DNA from: Betaproteobacteria bacterium | GTDB taxonomy: Bacteria > Pseudomonadota > Gammaproteobacteria > Burkholderiales > Thiobacillaceae | Direction: 5' to 3' | Assembly: GCA_016219425.1 (NCBI GenBank) | Contig: JACRNB010000011.1 | Span: forward strand, 62,001 to 126,000 | DNA length: 64,000 nt | Shown here: in pieces, positions 51,198 to 62,134 of the stretch | Position numbering within the stretch: position 1 is the first letter of the stretch | Layout: the number at the start of each line of letters is the position of its first letter | Position numbers and translations under genes: made by a program | Notes under the pieces: generated by a model | Seen by the model: only the letters and a program-made list of their open reading frames with translations | Database searches by the model: none | What the model was told of the DNA's origin: nothing

Positions 51198-51223
51198 ATC
51201 GCCCGGCGCAGCCGGGCTCCTAC
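51198..51223. repeat. single GTAG/CTAC repeat half after ycaO
   Basis: ATCGCCCGGCGCAGCCGGGC then TCCTAC is identical to the right half of the element inside mutL (12144-12218). It lies between the convergent ycaO and hybrid kinase genes. Confidence 0.82.
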
Positions 51224-51230
51224 AAAAGAA

Positions 51231-53900
51231 TCAGCCCGCCAGCGCCCGCTTGAGCTGATCCACCCTGAGCGGCTTGCTCAGGTAGTCGTCCATCCCCGCT
51301 TGCAGGCAGCGATCCCGGTCTTCCGGGAAGGCGTTGGCGGTCATGGCGACGATGCGCACGGGCCGCCCCCCGCCGCGTTCCTTTTCCAGCGCACGGATGC
51401 GCCGGGTGCATTCCAGGCCGTCCATCACGGGCATCTGCATGTCCATCAGGATCAGGTCGAAGGCGTTCTGCTGCATACGTTCCAGGGCCTCCTGGCCGTG
51501 TTCCGCCAGCGCTACCCGGTGGCCTTCCCGTTGCAGCAGGGTGGCGGCCAGTTTCTGGTTGATGGCGTTGTCTTCCACCAGGAGGATGTCCAGGGGGCCG
51601 GCGGGCAGTGTGGGCGGGGCGGCGGTCTCCGGCTGTTCATGCAGGCTGTGGCGCGTGACCACACGGGCCTCGTGCGGGGTCTGGCCCATGACCATGCGTA
51701 TGGCGTCCAGCACCTCGGACGGGGAGATGGGCTTGGTGAGGTAGGCGGCCAGGCCCAGTTCGCGGCAATAGGTGGCGTCGCCCCGCAGGCCCACGCTGGA
51801 GAGCATGACCACGCGCAGCTCCCGGTAGGCCGGGTCGAGATGGATCTGGTCCGCCACGGCAAAACCGTCCATCCCCGGCATCTGCACATCCAGCAGGAGC
51901 GCATCGAAGGGCTGGCCGCGCACATTGGCCAGGGCCAGGGCGCGCAGGCCGGGGCCGCCGCCGTTGGCGCTTTCCACCTGCACCCCGGCGTTCTCCAGGG
52001 TGTCGCACAGGATGCGTCGGTTGGTGGCGTTGTCATCCACCACCAGTACGCGCAGACCGGCCAGATGGATGGGCTGGGCGTCCGGCTGATCTTCCCCGAC
52101 GCCAAAGGCGGCGGTGAAATGGAAGACGCTGCCGCGGCCTTCCTCGCTCTCCGCCCAGATGCCGCCGCCCATCATTTCCACCAGCCGGCGGGTGATGGTG
52201 AGCCCGAGGCCGGTGCCGCCATAGCGGCGGGTAATGGAGCTGTCCGCCTGGGTGAAGGCGTCAAAGATGTGGGCCAGCTTGTGGGCGGGTATGCCGATGC
52301 CGGTGTCGCGCAGGGAGAGGTGCAGCGTGACCTGGTCCGCGTCGCCGCCCTGGCGCTCCACCTGCACGGCGATCTCGCCCGCTTCGGTGAACTTGATGGC
52401 GTTGCCCAGCAGGTTGAGCAGCACCTGACGCAGACGCCCCGGATCGCCCAGGAGGATGTCGGGGATGTCGTCGGCGACGTGATAGAGCAGTTCCACCGGG
52501 CGGTCCTGCAGGCGGATGGCCTGGGATTTGACGGTATCGCCGATCACCGCGCGCAGGTTGAACGGCAGGGTCTCCATGTCCAGGCGTCCCGCCTCGATCT
52601 TGGAGAAGTCCAGGATGTCGTTGATGACCGTGAGCAGGGCGTTGGCGGACGATTTCACCAGGCCCAGGTATTCCTGCTGTTCCGCGTCCAGTTCGGTGCC
52701 CAGGGCCAGGTCCGTCATGCCGATGATGCCGTTCATGGGGGTGCGGATCTCATGGCTCATGTTGGCCAGAAACTCGCTCTTCATGCGATTGGCCGTCTCC
52801 GCCGCCTCCTTGGCATGCATCAGGGCGATCTCGGCGGCCTTGATGCGGCTGATGTCGCGCGCCACCAGGATGGTTCCGGCAAAGCTCAGGTCTTCATCCA
52901 TGAGGGGCGAGGCGCTCACCGCCACCAGGGCGTCGCCGCCGCTCTTGCGGCGCAGGCGGGTCTCCCAGTGCGCGGGCGGGCGCGTCGCCAGCATCTCGTC
53001 CACCTCCCGCTCCGGTTCCAGGGCGACGGACAGGATCAGGTCGCTGACCGGGCGTTCCAGCATCTCGTAGGCGCCGAAGCCCAGCAGCCGCTCCGCGCCC
53101 CGGTTCCAACTGGTGATGAAGCGGCGATGGTCCAGGGTGAGGATGGCCTCGTCGGTCTGGGCGACGATGGCCGCGAGCTTGCGGTTGGCGGCGGCCTGGC
53201 TGCGCACCTCCGCCAGGAGTTTTTCAATGTTGCCGGCCATGCTGTTGAAGGCATGAACCGTGGGGCAGACCTCGGGCAGGTTGTTTTCTTCCATGCGCAC
53301 GGCAAAGTCGCCCTTGCCCAGCCGTTCCGCCACTTCGCCCAGGTGGCGGATGGGGCGAAAGCCGCGGGTGAGGATGGCGCCGATGATCAGGGCCAGCAGG
53401 ACGTTGAGGCCCAGCGCCCCCACCAGCAGATAACGCGATTCGGCCCACAAGGCGGTGCGGGCGCCGGCCAGGTCCGGTTCCGCCAGGAGCACGGCGTAAC
53501 GCTGGCTGCCGGATTCGATGGGTACGCGCACGGATACCGCCGTCGCCCCCAACAGGGCGCCGAACCAGGCCGGAGCGCCATCGTGACGAGCGGCAAGGCG
53601 GGGAGTCCCGATCATCTCGCCCGCGCCCTCCGGCTCAATCAGGCTGAGGCGGGCAAAGAAGTGGTCGCGGTTAAGCTGGGCCAGGGTCTGCTCGGCAGTG
53701 GCGAAGTCCCCCACCACCAGGGCATTGACCAGCAGAGGCGCGGCCCCGGCGGTCAGCCGTCGGGCCTGCATGAGCAGATCCTCGCGTTCCTGCTCGATGC
53801 GGTTGTGCATGAGCCAGCCCAGGCCCGGCAGCGTCAGCCCCAGCGTGGCCAGGGCGATCAGCCCCAGCATGATGGTGCGCAGACTCAGGCGGCGGGGCAT
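51231..53900 (-). CDS. hybrid sensor histidine kinase with two receiver domains
   Basis: An 889-aa membrane sensor: TM1 about 9-31, periplasmic domain, TM2 about 157-178, HAMP, PAS (240-350), HisKA with phospho-acceptor His383 (NMSHEIRTPMNG), HATPase, then two REC domains with DALLLDVQMPGMDGF and DLILMDMQMPVMDGL. No Hpt or output domain is seen in the protein. The PhnD-type gene 24 bp upstream is probably a sensing partner. Confidence 0.94.
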   Translation of the reverse strand: MPRRLSLRTIMLGLIALATLGLTLPGLGWLMHNRIEQEREDLLMQARRLTAGAAPLLVNALVVGDFATAEQTLAQLNRDHFFARLSLIEPEGAGEMIGTPRLAARHDGAPAWFGALLGATAVSVRVPIESGSQRYAVLLAEPDLAGARTALWAESRYLLVGALGLNVLLALIIGAILTRGFRPIRHLGEVAERLGKGDFAVRMEENNLPEVCPTVHAFNSMAGNIEKLLAEVRSQAAANRKLAAIVAQTDEAILTLDHRRFITSWNRGAERLLGFGAYEMLERPVSDLILSVALEPEREVDEMLATRPPAHWETRLRRKSGGDALVAVSASPLMDEDLSFAGTILVARDISRIKAAEIALMHAKEAAETANRMKSEFLANMSHEIRTPMNGIIGMTDLALGTELDAEQQEYLGLVKSSANALLTVINDILDFSKIEAGRLDMETLPFNLRAVIGDTVKSQAIRLQDRPVELLYHVADDIPDILLGDPGRLRQVLLNLLGNAIKFTEAGEIAVQVERQGGDADQVTLHLSLRDTGIGIPAHKLAHIFDAFTQADSSITRRYGGTGLGLTITRRLVEMMGGGIWAESEEGRGSVFHFTAAFGVGEDQPDAQPIHLAGLRVLVVDDNATNRRILCDTLENAGVQVESANGGGPGLRALALANVRGQPFDALLLDVQMPGMDGFAVADQIHLDPAYRELRVVMLSSVGLRGDATYCRELGLAAYLTKPISPSEVLDAIRMVMGQTPHEARVVTRHSLHEQPETAAPPTLPAGPLDILLVEDNAINQKLAATLLQREGHRVALAEHGQEALERMQQNAFDLILMDMQMPVMDGLECTRRIRALEKERGGGRPVRIVAMTANAFPEDRDRCLQAGMDDYLSKPLRVDQLKRALAG

Positions 53901-53924
53901 GGGCGATCCGTGCGCGTGGACGGA

Positions 53925-54731
53925 TTACTGGCCGATGGCGTGATAGATGCGGCGTACGCCTTCGTAGTCCCGATCACTGGCGGGATCAAACCCCTTGGAC
54001 TTGGCCTTGACCAGGATCTCGGCGGCAGCCGGGTCTTTTTTCATGCCCAGAAAGGCGTTGCGCACCTTCTCCACCGCCTCGGCGGCAATGCGGGGGTGAA
54101 CGATGATGGCCAGATCCGGGTAGGGCTCGGATTCGTGGATGACCTTGAAGTTGACCTTGTTCTGCTCGACGTACTGCTTGAAAAAGCGCGAGTTCACCGC
54201 CGCTGCGTCCACCCGTTTGAACTTGAGCTGGGCCAGCGCGCCATCCTGGTTGCCGGCAAACACCTCCACCTCCTTCACCCCCAATTTATTGAGGGTCACG
54301 GAGGGCACGGCATAGGCGACAAAGGCATCGGCGCTGGGATACGCCACCTTCTTGCCGTGCAGTTCTTCAAGTTTGCTGACGGGGCTGTCTTCCGCCACCA
54401 CGAAGGCGCAGCGGATGGGGTCGCCGGCCCAGCGGGCGATGACCTTGTAGCCCGCCTTGTCGTACTCGCGCTGGAAGTTGTGGTTGGTGAACATGAAGTC
54501 GAACTCGCCCCGTCCCATCATGGCGTCGGTGTCCTGCACCGTGGGGCCCATCTTCAGTTGCATGCGCACCCCGGCCTTGTCTTCCACATATTTCAACAGC
54601 GGGTTCCAGCGCTCGGCGGTGAGTTGGGGGCTCTGCTGATTCAGCACGCCGAAGGACAGGGGTTTGTCGTCGGCGCGGGCAGGCTGGAGAAACAATAGCG
54701 CGGCCAGGATGAGCAGTTGGATGGGTCGCAT
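53925..54731 (-). CDS. PhnD-family periplasmic binding protein
   Basis: A 268-aa exported protein with a signal peptide (LLILAALLFLQPARA) and the PhnD/PtxB-type ligand-binding fold, with GRGEFDFMFTNHNFQREY and GKKVAYPSADAFVAYAVPSV. No ABC permease or ATPase genes are beside it. Coupled to the hybrid kinase, it is more likely a sensor binding protein than a transporter (inference). Confidence 0.9.
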   Translation of the reverse strand: MRPIQLLILAALLFLQPARADDKPLSFGVLNQQSPQLTAERWNPLLKYVEDKAGVRMQLKMGPTVQDTDAMMGRGEFDFMFTNHNFQREYDKAGYKVIARWAGDPIRCAFVVAEDSPVSKLEELHGKKVAYPSADAFVAYAVPSVTLNKLGVKEVEVFAGNQDGALAQLKFKRVDAAAVNSRFFKQYVEQNKVNFKVIHESEPYPDLAIIVHPRIAAEAVEKVRNAFLGMKKDPAAAEILVKAKSKGFDPASDRDYEGVRRIYHAIGQ

Positions 54732-54833
54732 GGGGCTACTCCGGGATCATTTGTCAGTGCATATCGGCTCATTCTGTCCGAACTTGACTCTTCGCACCGG
54801 GGAGCGCCCCCCGGCGTATCCAGCGCCGGGCGA

Positions 54834-56102
54834 TCAGCGCGCGATGCGGTAGGGCCGGCTGCCGAAATCCTGCTGGTAGGCGACGGACACGGCCTCGGCC
54901 TCGGCTGGGCTGGCAAAGGGGCCGGCCTGCACCTTGATGAGGTTGCCCGTCTGAACCTGGCTGATGGCGGGGAGCTCATTGCCGAAGCGGGTCTTCACCT
55001 TGGCGGCAATAACCTCGGCAGCGCCGGGGTTGGAGACGGCGGCAAACTGGAGATAGATGCCGGAACCCGCCGCAGCCGCGACAGGAGCCGCTTCCACCTT
55101 GGCCACAGGGGCGTTGGCGGCGACGCGGTAGGCCTTCAGCCCCAGTTCCTGCTGGAGCCGGGCGGAGGCGCGCTCGGCCTCGGCATCCGTCATGAATGGA
55201 CCGGCCTGCACCTTGGTCAGCGCGCCGGCGTCGATCCGCATCACGCCGGGGAAGTCTTTGGACAGCTTCTCGCTCACGCGCTGCATCAGATCGTCCGCCT
55301 TGGCGGAGGAAGAAAAAGCGCCCAGTTGCAGGTACCAGACCTGACCCGATGCCTGGGGCTTGACCTGGGGCAGGTTGGGCGCGGGCAGCGCCTCGGCGGT
55401 GACGCGGTTGTCGGGCAACGGGTTGGTGGACGCCACCGGCGCGGGGGCCGGCTGGGGCGCCGCCACGGGCTCCTGAACCTTGGAGGCGAGGGTGGCAGGC
55501 GCGACATCGTTGGCCACCTGCACCGTCTCGACTTCCACCTCCGTTACGCCCTTGAGGATGTCCAGCTTGTACGCGGCGGTGTACGAGAGGTCGATGATGC
55601 GGCCATCGTGGAACGGGCCGCGGTCATTCACCCGCACCAGTACGCTCTTGCCGTTTTCCAGGTTGGTGACCTTGGCATAGCTGGGCAGCGGCAGCGTGGC
55701 GTGGGCGGCGGTCATGGCGTACATGTCGTAGGCCTCGCCCATGGCGGTGTCCTTGCCGTGGTACTTGCGCCCATACCAGGAAGCCAGGCCCTTGGCCTTG
55801 TAGTCCTTGGCCTTGTCCGCCGACATGGGCGTGTAGCTCTTGCCCAGGGCCTTGTAGGGTTTGCTGGAGCCGGAGTGGGTCGGCTCATCCTTGGGTACGG
55901 CATCGGGAATTGCTGCGAGATTGGCGGGCGGATTGGCGCCGGGACCATCGTCCTTGTAATAGCCGCCGCCCTTGTAGGGGGGCAGCGCCTTGCCCTCTTC
56001 TTCGGTTTGGGCCGTCTTCATGGGGGCGGTGGTGCAGCCGCTGATCCACAGGGCGGTCAGGGCGATGAACAGGGGAGTGAACGCGGACGAGAACTTGGAC
56101 AT
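54834..56102 (-). CDS. rlpA: RlpA septal-ring lipoprotein / lytic transglycosylase
   Basis: A 422-aa lipoprotein: lipobox ISGC with Cys23, a double-psi beta-barrel domain (GLASWYGRKYHGKDTAMGE, then LVRVNDRGPFHDGRIIDLSY) and two C-terminal SPOR domains (WYLQLGAFSSSAKADDLMQR, and IYLQFAAVSNPGAAEVIAAK). Two SPOR copies rather than one are unusual for RlpA. Start ATG 56102 gives a normal lipoprotein signal. Confidence 0.93.
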   Translation of the reverse strand: MSKFSSAFTPLFIALTALWISGCTTAPMKTAQTEEEGKALPPYKGGGYYKDDGPGANPPANLAAIPDAVPKDEPTHSGSSKPYKALGKSYTPMSADKAKDYKAKGLASWYGRKYHGKDTAMGEAYDMYAMTAAHATLPLPSYAKVTNLENGKSVLVRVNDRGPFHDGRIIDLSYTAAYKLDILKGVTEVEVETVQVANDVAPATLASKVQEPVAAPQPAPAPVASTNPLPDNRVTAEALPAPNLPQVKPQASGQVWYLQLGAFSSSAKADDLMQRVSEKLSKDFPGVMRIDAGALTKVQAGPFMTDAEAERASARLQQELGLKAYRVAANAPVAKVEAAPVAAAAGSGIYLQFAAVSNPGAAEVIAAKVKTRFGNELPAISQVQTGNLIKVQAGPFASPAEAEAVSVAYQQDFGSRPYRIAR

Positions 56103-56151
56103 GGCAGCCACCATAAACTTCAGACGATGCTGCAAGTGTAGACCCTAACCC

Positions 56152-57273
56152 CTATGTTTTTACAAGCTTTTTATGGGTTGCAAGACTCATGATGATGCCG
56201 AATCCAAGCATCACGCTGACCATGGATGTGCCGCCATAACTCACCAGCGGCAGGGGTACGCCCACCACCGGCAGGATGCCGGACACCATGCCCATGTTGA
56301 CGAAGGCGTAGGTGAAGAAATTGAGCACCAGCGCCCCCGCCAACAGCCGCCCGAACAGGGAGGGGGCCATGGCGGCCAGGGTGAGTCCGCGCCAGATGAT
56401 GGCGCTGTAGAGCAGCAGCAGGAACAGGTTGCCGACGAGGCCGAATTCCTCGGCGTAGACCGCGAAGATGAAGTCGGTGCTGCGCTCCGGCAGGAAGTCC
56501 AGGTGCGCCTGGGTGCCTTCCAGCCAGCCCTTGCCGGCAAAGCCGCCGGAGCCCACGGCGATGGTGGACTGGATGATGTGGTAGCCCGCTCCCAGTGGGT
56601 CGGAAGTGGGGTCGACCAGGGTAAGCACCCGATCCCGCTGGTAATCGTGCAGCAGGTAATTCCAGGCCACCGGCAGGAAGGCGCCGAACACGGCGGCGGC
56701 GGCGGCGATGACCTTCCAGTGCAGGCCGGCCAGAAACAGGACATAGAAGCCGGAGGCGCTGATGAGCAAGGTGGTGCCCAGGTCCGGCTGACGCGCGATG
56801 AATCCGGCGGGAACCACCAGCAGCAGGGCGGCGATGGCGAAGTCCCGCGGCTTCAGCACTTCCTGGCGCATGTGGAAGTACCAGGCCAGCATCATGGGCA
56901 CGGCCAGACGCATGAGTTCCGAGGGCTGGATGCGGGTGACGCCCAGGTCCAGCCAGCGCCGGGAGCCGTTCACCACCACCCCGAACAAAGCCACGCCCAA
57001 GAGCAGGATCGTGCCCAGGATGTAGGCCGGCGGGGCGAACTGGAGCAGGCGCTGGGGCGGGATGTGGGAGGCGATGAGCATGGCGCTCAGGGCCACCAGG
57101 ATATTGGCCATCTGCGCCAGCATCTTGGCGCTGCTCTCGCCGGAGGCGCTGTAGACGGTCACGCTGCCCAGGCACAGCAACACCCCGAGCAGGATCAGCA
57201 TGGGGCCGTCCAGGTGGGAGAACAGCCGCAGGACAAAACGGGCCAGGACGCGGGGGAAAGGGGTGTGGTTCAT
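56152..57273 (-). CDS. rodA: peptidoglycan glycosyltransferase RodA
   Basis: A 373-aa SEDS-family membrane protein that polymerises glycan for cell elongation. The family marks are present (DLGVTRIQPSELMRLAVPMM, ARQPDLGTTLLI, DFIFAVYAEEFGLVGN, GVPLPLVSYGGTSM). It is 7 bp after mrdA and precedes rlpA. Confidence 0.96.
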   Translation of the reverse strand: MNHTPFPRVLARFVLRLFSHLDGPMLILLGVLLCLGSVTVYSASGESSAKMLAQMANILVALSAMLIASHIPPQRLLQFAPPAYILGTILLLGVALFGVVVNGSRRWLDLGVTRIQPSELMRLAVPMMLAWYFHMRQEVLKPRDFAIAALLLVVPAGFIARQPDLGTTLLISASGFYVLFLAGLHWKVIAAAAAVFGAFLPVAWNYLLHDYQRDRVLTLVDPTSDPLGAGYHIIQSTIAVGSGGFAGKGWLEGTQAHLDFLPERSTDFIFAVYAEEFGLVGNLFLLLLYSAIIWRGLTLAAMAPSLFGRLLAGALVLNFFTYAFVNMGMVSGILPVVGVPLPLVSYGGTSMVSVMLGFGIIMSLATHKKLVKT

Positions 57274-57280
57274 TCCAGGT

Positions 57281-59245
57281 TCATCGCGGGCTCTCGTTGG
57301 GGACCGGTGCGGCGGCCACCGGCGGGTCCGCCATCGGGGCGCTGTCTTCCGCCTCGGGTTCCGCCGTCTCGCCGTCGGACAGGCCCTTCGGGTCCGCCGG
57401 TTCCTTGCCCAGCAGCCAGTAGTCGATGACGCGACGGGCGATGGGCGCGGCGGTGGAGCCGCCGTGGCCGCCGTTCTCCACCATCACCGCCACCACGATT
57501 TTGGGGTCGTCCGCCGGGGCGAAGCTGATGAACAGGGCGTGGTCGCGATGGCGCAGGGCCACCTGGCTCTCGACATATTTCGCCCCCTGCTTGATGCCCA
57601 CCACCTGGGCGGTGCCGGTCTTGCCGGCAAAGCGATAGGGCGTCCCGGCCCCGGCCACCGCTGCGGTGCCGCCGGGCAGGGTGACGTCCACCATGGCGTC
57701 GCGCACCAGTTGCAGGAATTCCGGCTTCAACTCGAACTGCCGCATGACCTGGGGTTCCGCCTGGCTCACCTTGCCGGTGGCGGGGTCTTGCCAGGCGCGG
57801 ATGAGCTGGGGCTTGTACACCGTGCCGCCATTGGCCACCGCCATGGTGGCAACGGCCAGTTGCATGGGGGTGGTCAGCACATAGCCCTGGCCGATGCCCG
57901 CCACTACGGTTTCGCCCGGCCACCAGGGCTGCTTGAAGCGTTTCTTCTTCCATTCCGGCGTGGGCATGAGGCCGGCCAGTTCGCCGTCCAGGTCCACCCC
58001 GGTGCGCTGGCCGAAGCCGAACAGGCCCAGGTATTCGCCCATGCGTTCGATGCCCATCTTGTTGGCGAGGCGGTAGTAATAGGTGTCGCAGGAGATGGTG
58101 ACGGACTTCTTCACATCGACGATGCCGTGGCCGTCCTTCTTCCAGTCACGGTAGCGGTGGCTGCTGCCGGGCAGGCTGAAATAGCCGGGGTCGGAGATGG
58201 TCTCGCCCGGTTTCACCACGCCCGATTCCAGACCCGCCAGGGCCATGAAGGGCTTGATGGTGGAACCGGGCGGGTAGACCCCGCGCAGGGCGCGGTTGAC
58301 CAGGGGACGATCTTCCGACTCGTTCAGCTCCTTCCAGGTGGCGATGTCGATGCCGTCCACGAACAGGTTGGGGTCGAAGCCGGGACGCGATACCAGGGCC
58401 AGCACCCCTCCCGTCTTCGGGTCCAGCGCCACCAGGGCGCCGCGGTACTTGCCGAACTGCTGTTCGCCGATCTGTTGCAGGCGTGCATCCAGGTGCAGCC
58501 AGAGGTTGTGCCCGGCCACCGGCGGGGTGCGCGAGAGGATGCGCACGGCGCGACCGGAGGAATCCGTCTCCACCTTTTCGATGCCGGTGCGCCCATGCAG
58601 GAAGGTCTCGTAGCTGGCTTCCACCCCGAGTTTGCCGATGTGGTCGGAGCCCTTGTAATTGGTGGACAGACCGGCGGTCTCCAGACGATCCGCGTCCTTC
58701 TGGCCGATACGTCCGATGTAGCCGACCACATGGGAAAAGCTGTCGCCGAACGGATATTTGCGGAACAGACGGGCCTTCACCTCCACGCCGGGAAAGCGGT
58801 AGCGGTTCACCGCAAAGCGCGCTTCTTCTTCCTCCGTCAGCATGTTGCGGATGGGCAGGGTCTCGAAGTTCTTGCTCTCCGCCAGCAGTTTCTTGAAGCG
58901 TTTGCGGTCGCCCGGTTCGATGGCGACGATCTCCGCCAGGCGGTCGATCACCTCGTCCACCTTGCCCGCCTTGGAGGGGGTGATCTCCAGCGTGTGGGCA
59001 GAGAAGTTGTGGGCCAGCACCTGCCCCTGGCGGTCATAGATGACGCCGCGCGGAGGCGGCGCCGGGACCATGGAGATGCGGTTGCTCTCGGCCAGGGCGT
59101 GATAGCGCTCGTACTGCACCGTCTGCAACCAGATAAAGCGTCCGAACAGCACCAGGAACAGCCCCACCGCGAAGACGCCGGCGATGTGCATGCGCAGGCG
59201 ATAGCCCTGGAATTCCGCCTCCGGGTTGACGAGGCGCAGGCTCAC
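57281..59245 (-). CDS. mrdA: penicillin-binding protein 2
   Basis: A 654-aa transpeptidase: N-terminal helix, dimerisation domain, and active-site motifs S328-TIK (PPGSTIKPFM), S385-C-D and K542-T-G-T. It crosslinks peptidoglycan in the elongasome. The GTG at 59245 overlaps the mreD stop (GTGA) and begins the VSLRLVNPEAEF start that agrees with family length; upstream frame has no support. Confidence 0.96.
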   Translation of the reverse strand: MSLRLVNPEAEFQGYRLRMHIAGVFAVGLFLVLFGRFIWLQTVQYERYHALAESNRISMVPAPPPRGVIYDRQGQVLAHNFSAHTLEITPSKAGKVDEVIDRLAEIVAIEPGDRKRFKKLLAESKNFETLPIRNMLTEEEEARFAVNRYRFPGVEVKARLFRKYPFGDSFSHVVGYIGRIGQKDADRLETAGLSTNYKGSDHIGKLGVEASYETFLHGRTGIEKVETDSSGRAVRILSRTPPVAGHNLWLHLDARLQQIGEQQFGKYRGALVALDPKTGGVLALVSRPGFDPNLFVDGIDIATWKELNESEDRPLVNRALRGVYPPGSTIKPFMALAGLESGVVKPGETISDPGYFSLPGSSHRYRDWKKDGHGIVDVKKSVTISCDTYYYRLANKMGIERMGEYLGLFGFGQRTGVDLDGELAGLMPTPEWKKKRFKQPWWPGETVVAGIGQGYVLTTPMQLAVATMAVANGGTVYKPQLIRAWQDPATGKVSQAEPQVMRQFELKPEFLQLVRDAMVDVTLPGGTAAVAGAGTPYRFAGKTGTAQVVGIKQGAKYVESQVALRHRDHALFISFAPADDPKIVVAVMVENGGHGGSTAAPIARRVIDYWLLGKEPADPKGLSDGETAEPEAEDSAPMADPPVAAAPVPNESPR

Positions 59246-59787
59246 AGGCGGTTCTGAATGGGGTAGGAAGGCCGCCCGGTGAGACGGTCCACCAGCATGG
59301 CCAGCGGCGCCCACAACAGGGCGGCCACCACACCGGAGGCCAGCCAGCGCCAGTCGGCATCCGCCGCGCGTCCCAGCGCCAGACCCAGGCCCAGCACCAA
59401 AGCCTCCTTGGTCAGCAGGATGGGGGCGATCTGCAAGGCCTGGCGCGGCGCATCAAAGTTCACCAGGCGCAGACGCAGGGACAGGACGAAAAACGCGGCG
59501 GTGCAGTAGGCCAGGGTATCCAGCCCCAGCAGAACGCCGCGCGCGACATCGGTAATCAGGCCGAAGAAAAAGGCCGTGCCCAGGCCGGCATAACGCGGCG
59601 CGTGGATGTGCCAGTACAGCAACAACATGAGGGTGAAGTCGGGCGCCAGCCAGAGGGCGTCATCCGGCCAGGGCAGCAGGTTCATGGCCAGGGCCAGGGT
59701 CAGTGAGCCGTATACCTTGAGCAGGGTGGGCGGTGCGGCCAGTTCCGCCCCCTGGGGCAGCAGCGGTTTGTCAGACAGTCCGTTCAT
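59242..59787 (-). CDS. mreD: rod shape-determining protein MreD
   Basis: A 181-aa membrane protein with about five helices and the MreD features APDFTLMLLLYWHIHAPRYA and GLGTAFFFGLITDVARGVLLG (parts). ATG 59787 overlaps the mreC stop (ATGA). It links MreBC to PBP2/RodA. Confidence 0.95.
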   Translation of the reverse strand: MNGLSDKPLLPQGAELAAPPTLLKVYGSLTLALAMNLLPWPDDALWLAPDFTLMLLLYWHIHAPRYAGLGTAFFFGLITDVARGVLLGLDTLAYCTAAFFVLSLRLRLVNFDAPRQALQIAPILLTKEALVLGLGLALGRAADADWRWLASGVVAALLWAPLAMLVDRLTGRPSYPIQNRL

Positions 59788-60629
59788 GGCTTCACAAAAC
59801 CCGGTTTCAGTACCAGGACGTGGCGGTATTGCCCCATCCCAGCCAATGGCGCGCACCAGGCGCGGGCAAACGGGGTGTTGCGCGGCGTCTCGGTGCGCAA
59901 CACCCGCGCCACCGGAATGCCGGCGGGATAGAGGCCGTCCAGGCCCGAGGTATGGAGCATGTCGCCCGGCTTCAAATCGGCGTGCATGTCGAGAAACCGC
60001 ACCTCCATCAGGCTGTCCGAGCCAAGACCGGAGACCACCACGCGCAGGCCGTTACGCTGGTTCATCACCGGCGCGGACTGCTCCTTGGCCGTGAGCAGGG
60101 TGACTTCGGCGCTCAGGGGGCTGACGTGGGTGACCTGGCCGATCAGCCCCTGGGCGTCCATCACCGGCCAGCCCGCCTGGATGCCTTGATTGCCGCCCCG
60201 GTCCAGGATCACCTTGCGGCTGAACGGGTCGGCGGAAGACTGGAGGATCTCCGCCGGAATGGGCTTCGCCCCGGCGGGCGCCCTGAGCCCCAGCAAGGCG
60301 CGCAGATGCGCGTTCTCCGCCGCCAGGGCGCTCCGGTCCTGCTGGAGGGCGATCAAACGGTTGTGTTCCAGGGTCAGGCGCAGGTTGGATTGCTTGAGCT
60401 CGCCATGAGTGACGAGGAACCCGCTCACCTGACGCATCCAGTCGGCGGGGCTGGACAGGGCGGCGCGCAGCGGATGCAGCCCGGCGCCCAGGGCGGCGCG
60501 CAACCCGCTCAGCGCGGTATACCGGGCGTCAATCAGAAGCAGGGCCAGACCCAGCAGGAGATAGACGCCAAAACGCACCGAGAGCCCCGTCTCCCGGACA
60601 AACATCGGCGCATGGGTGGCTCGGGACAC
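59784..60629 (-). CDS. mreC: rod shape-determining protein MreC
   Basis: A 281-aa inner-membrane-anchored periplasmic protein: N-terminal helix at about 17-34, coiled coil (LRLTLEHNRLIALQQDRSAL), then the MreC beta domain with VILDRGGNQGIQAGWPVMD and GLIGQVTHVSPLSAEV. It connects the MreB filament to the wall synthases. Between mreB and mreD. Confidence 0.95.
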   Translation of the reverse strand: MSRATHAPMFVRETGLSVRFGVYLLLGLALLLIDARYTALSGLRAALGAGLHPLRAALSSPADWMRQVSGFLVTHGELKQSNLRLTLEHNRLIALQQDRSALAAENAHLRALLGLRAPAGAKPIPAEILQSSADPFSRKVILDRGGNQGIQAGWPVMDAQGLIGQVTHVSPLSAEVTLLTAKEQSAPVMNQRNGLRVVVSGLGSDSLMEVRFLDMHADLKPGDMLHTSGLDGLYPAGIPVARVLRTETPRNTPFARAWCAPLAGMGQYRHVLVLKPGFVKP

Positions 60630-60692
60630 GAAATACGTTACGCGTTACGGGGCGAGTGCATGGCAGGGGGCCGCCCCGTAATCAGACCGGCG

Positions 60693-61787
<1,095 letters not shown>

Positions 61788-61812
61788 TTATGAAATAAGG
61801 CGTTAGAGGCAA

Positions 61813-62100
61813 ATGTCGCTTTCCCTGGACGATGTAAATCGCATAGCCAAACTGGCCCGGATACGGGTCAACGAGACCGAGGCGGCGGGGTATCAAACCC
61901 AGCTCAACGGCATCTTCGGTCTGATCGAGGCGATGCAGGCGGTGGATACCGCCGGTGTGCAGCCCATGGCCCACGGCCAGGAAGTCTTCCAGCGCCTGCG
62001 CGCCGATGTCGTAACCGAACCCAACCGCCGCGACGCCTTTCTGGCCGTCGCCCCGCAGACCGAGGCCGGTCTGTATCTGGTGCCCAAAGTAATCGAATAA
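61813..62100 (+). CDS. gatC: Asp/Glu-tRNA amidotransferase subunit C
   Basis: A 95-aa GatC (start [20 protein letters not shown]) supporting the GatA-GatB interface in the pathway that makes Gln-tRNA(Gln) and Asn-tRNA(Asn) by transamidation. gatA follows after 34 bp. Confidence 0.95.
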   Translation: MSLSLDDVNRIAKLARIRVNETEAAGYQTQLNGIFGLIEAMQAVDTAGVQPMAHGQEVFQRLRADVVTEPNRRDAFLAVAPQTEAGLYLVPKVIE

Positions 62101-62134
62101 CGCGCCGGGAGCCGAAGCTCCCGCCTGCCCCGCC

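Noticed and set aside
51300-54698. A 1132-codon plus-strand frame across the hybrid kinase and phnD-like genes
   Set aside because: Antisense shadow; it crosses two unrelated genes and has no domain.
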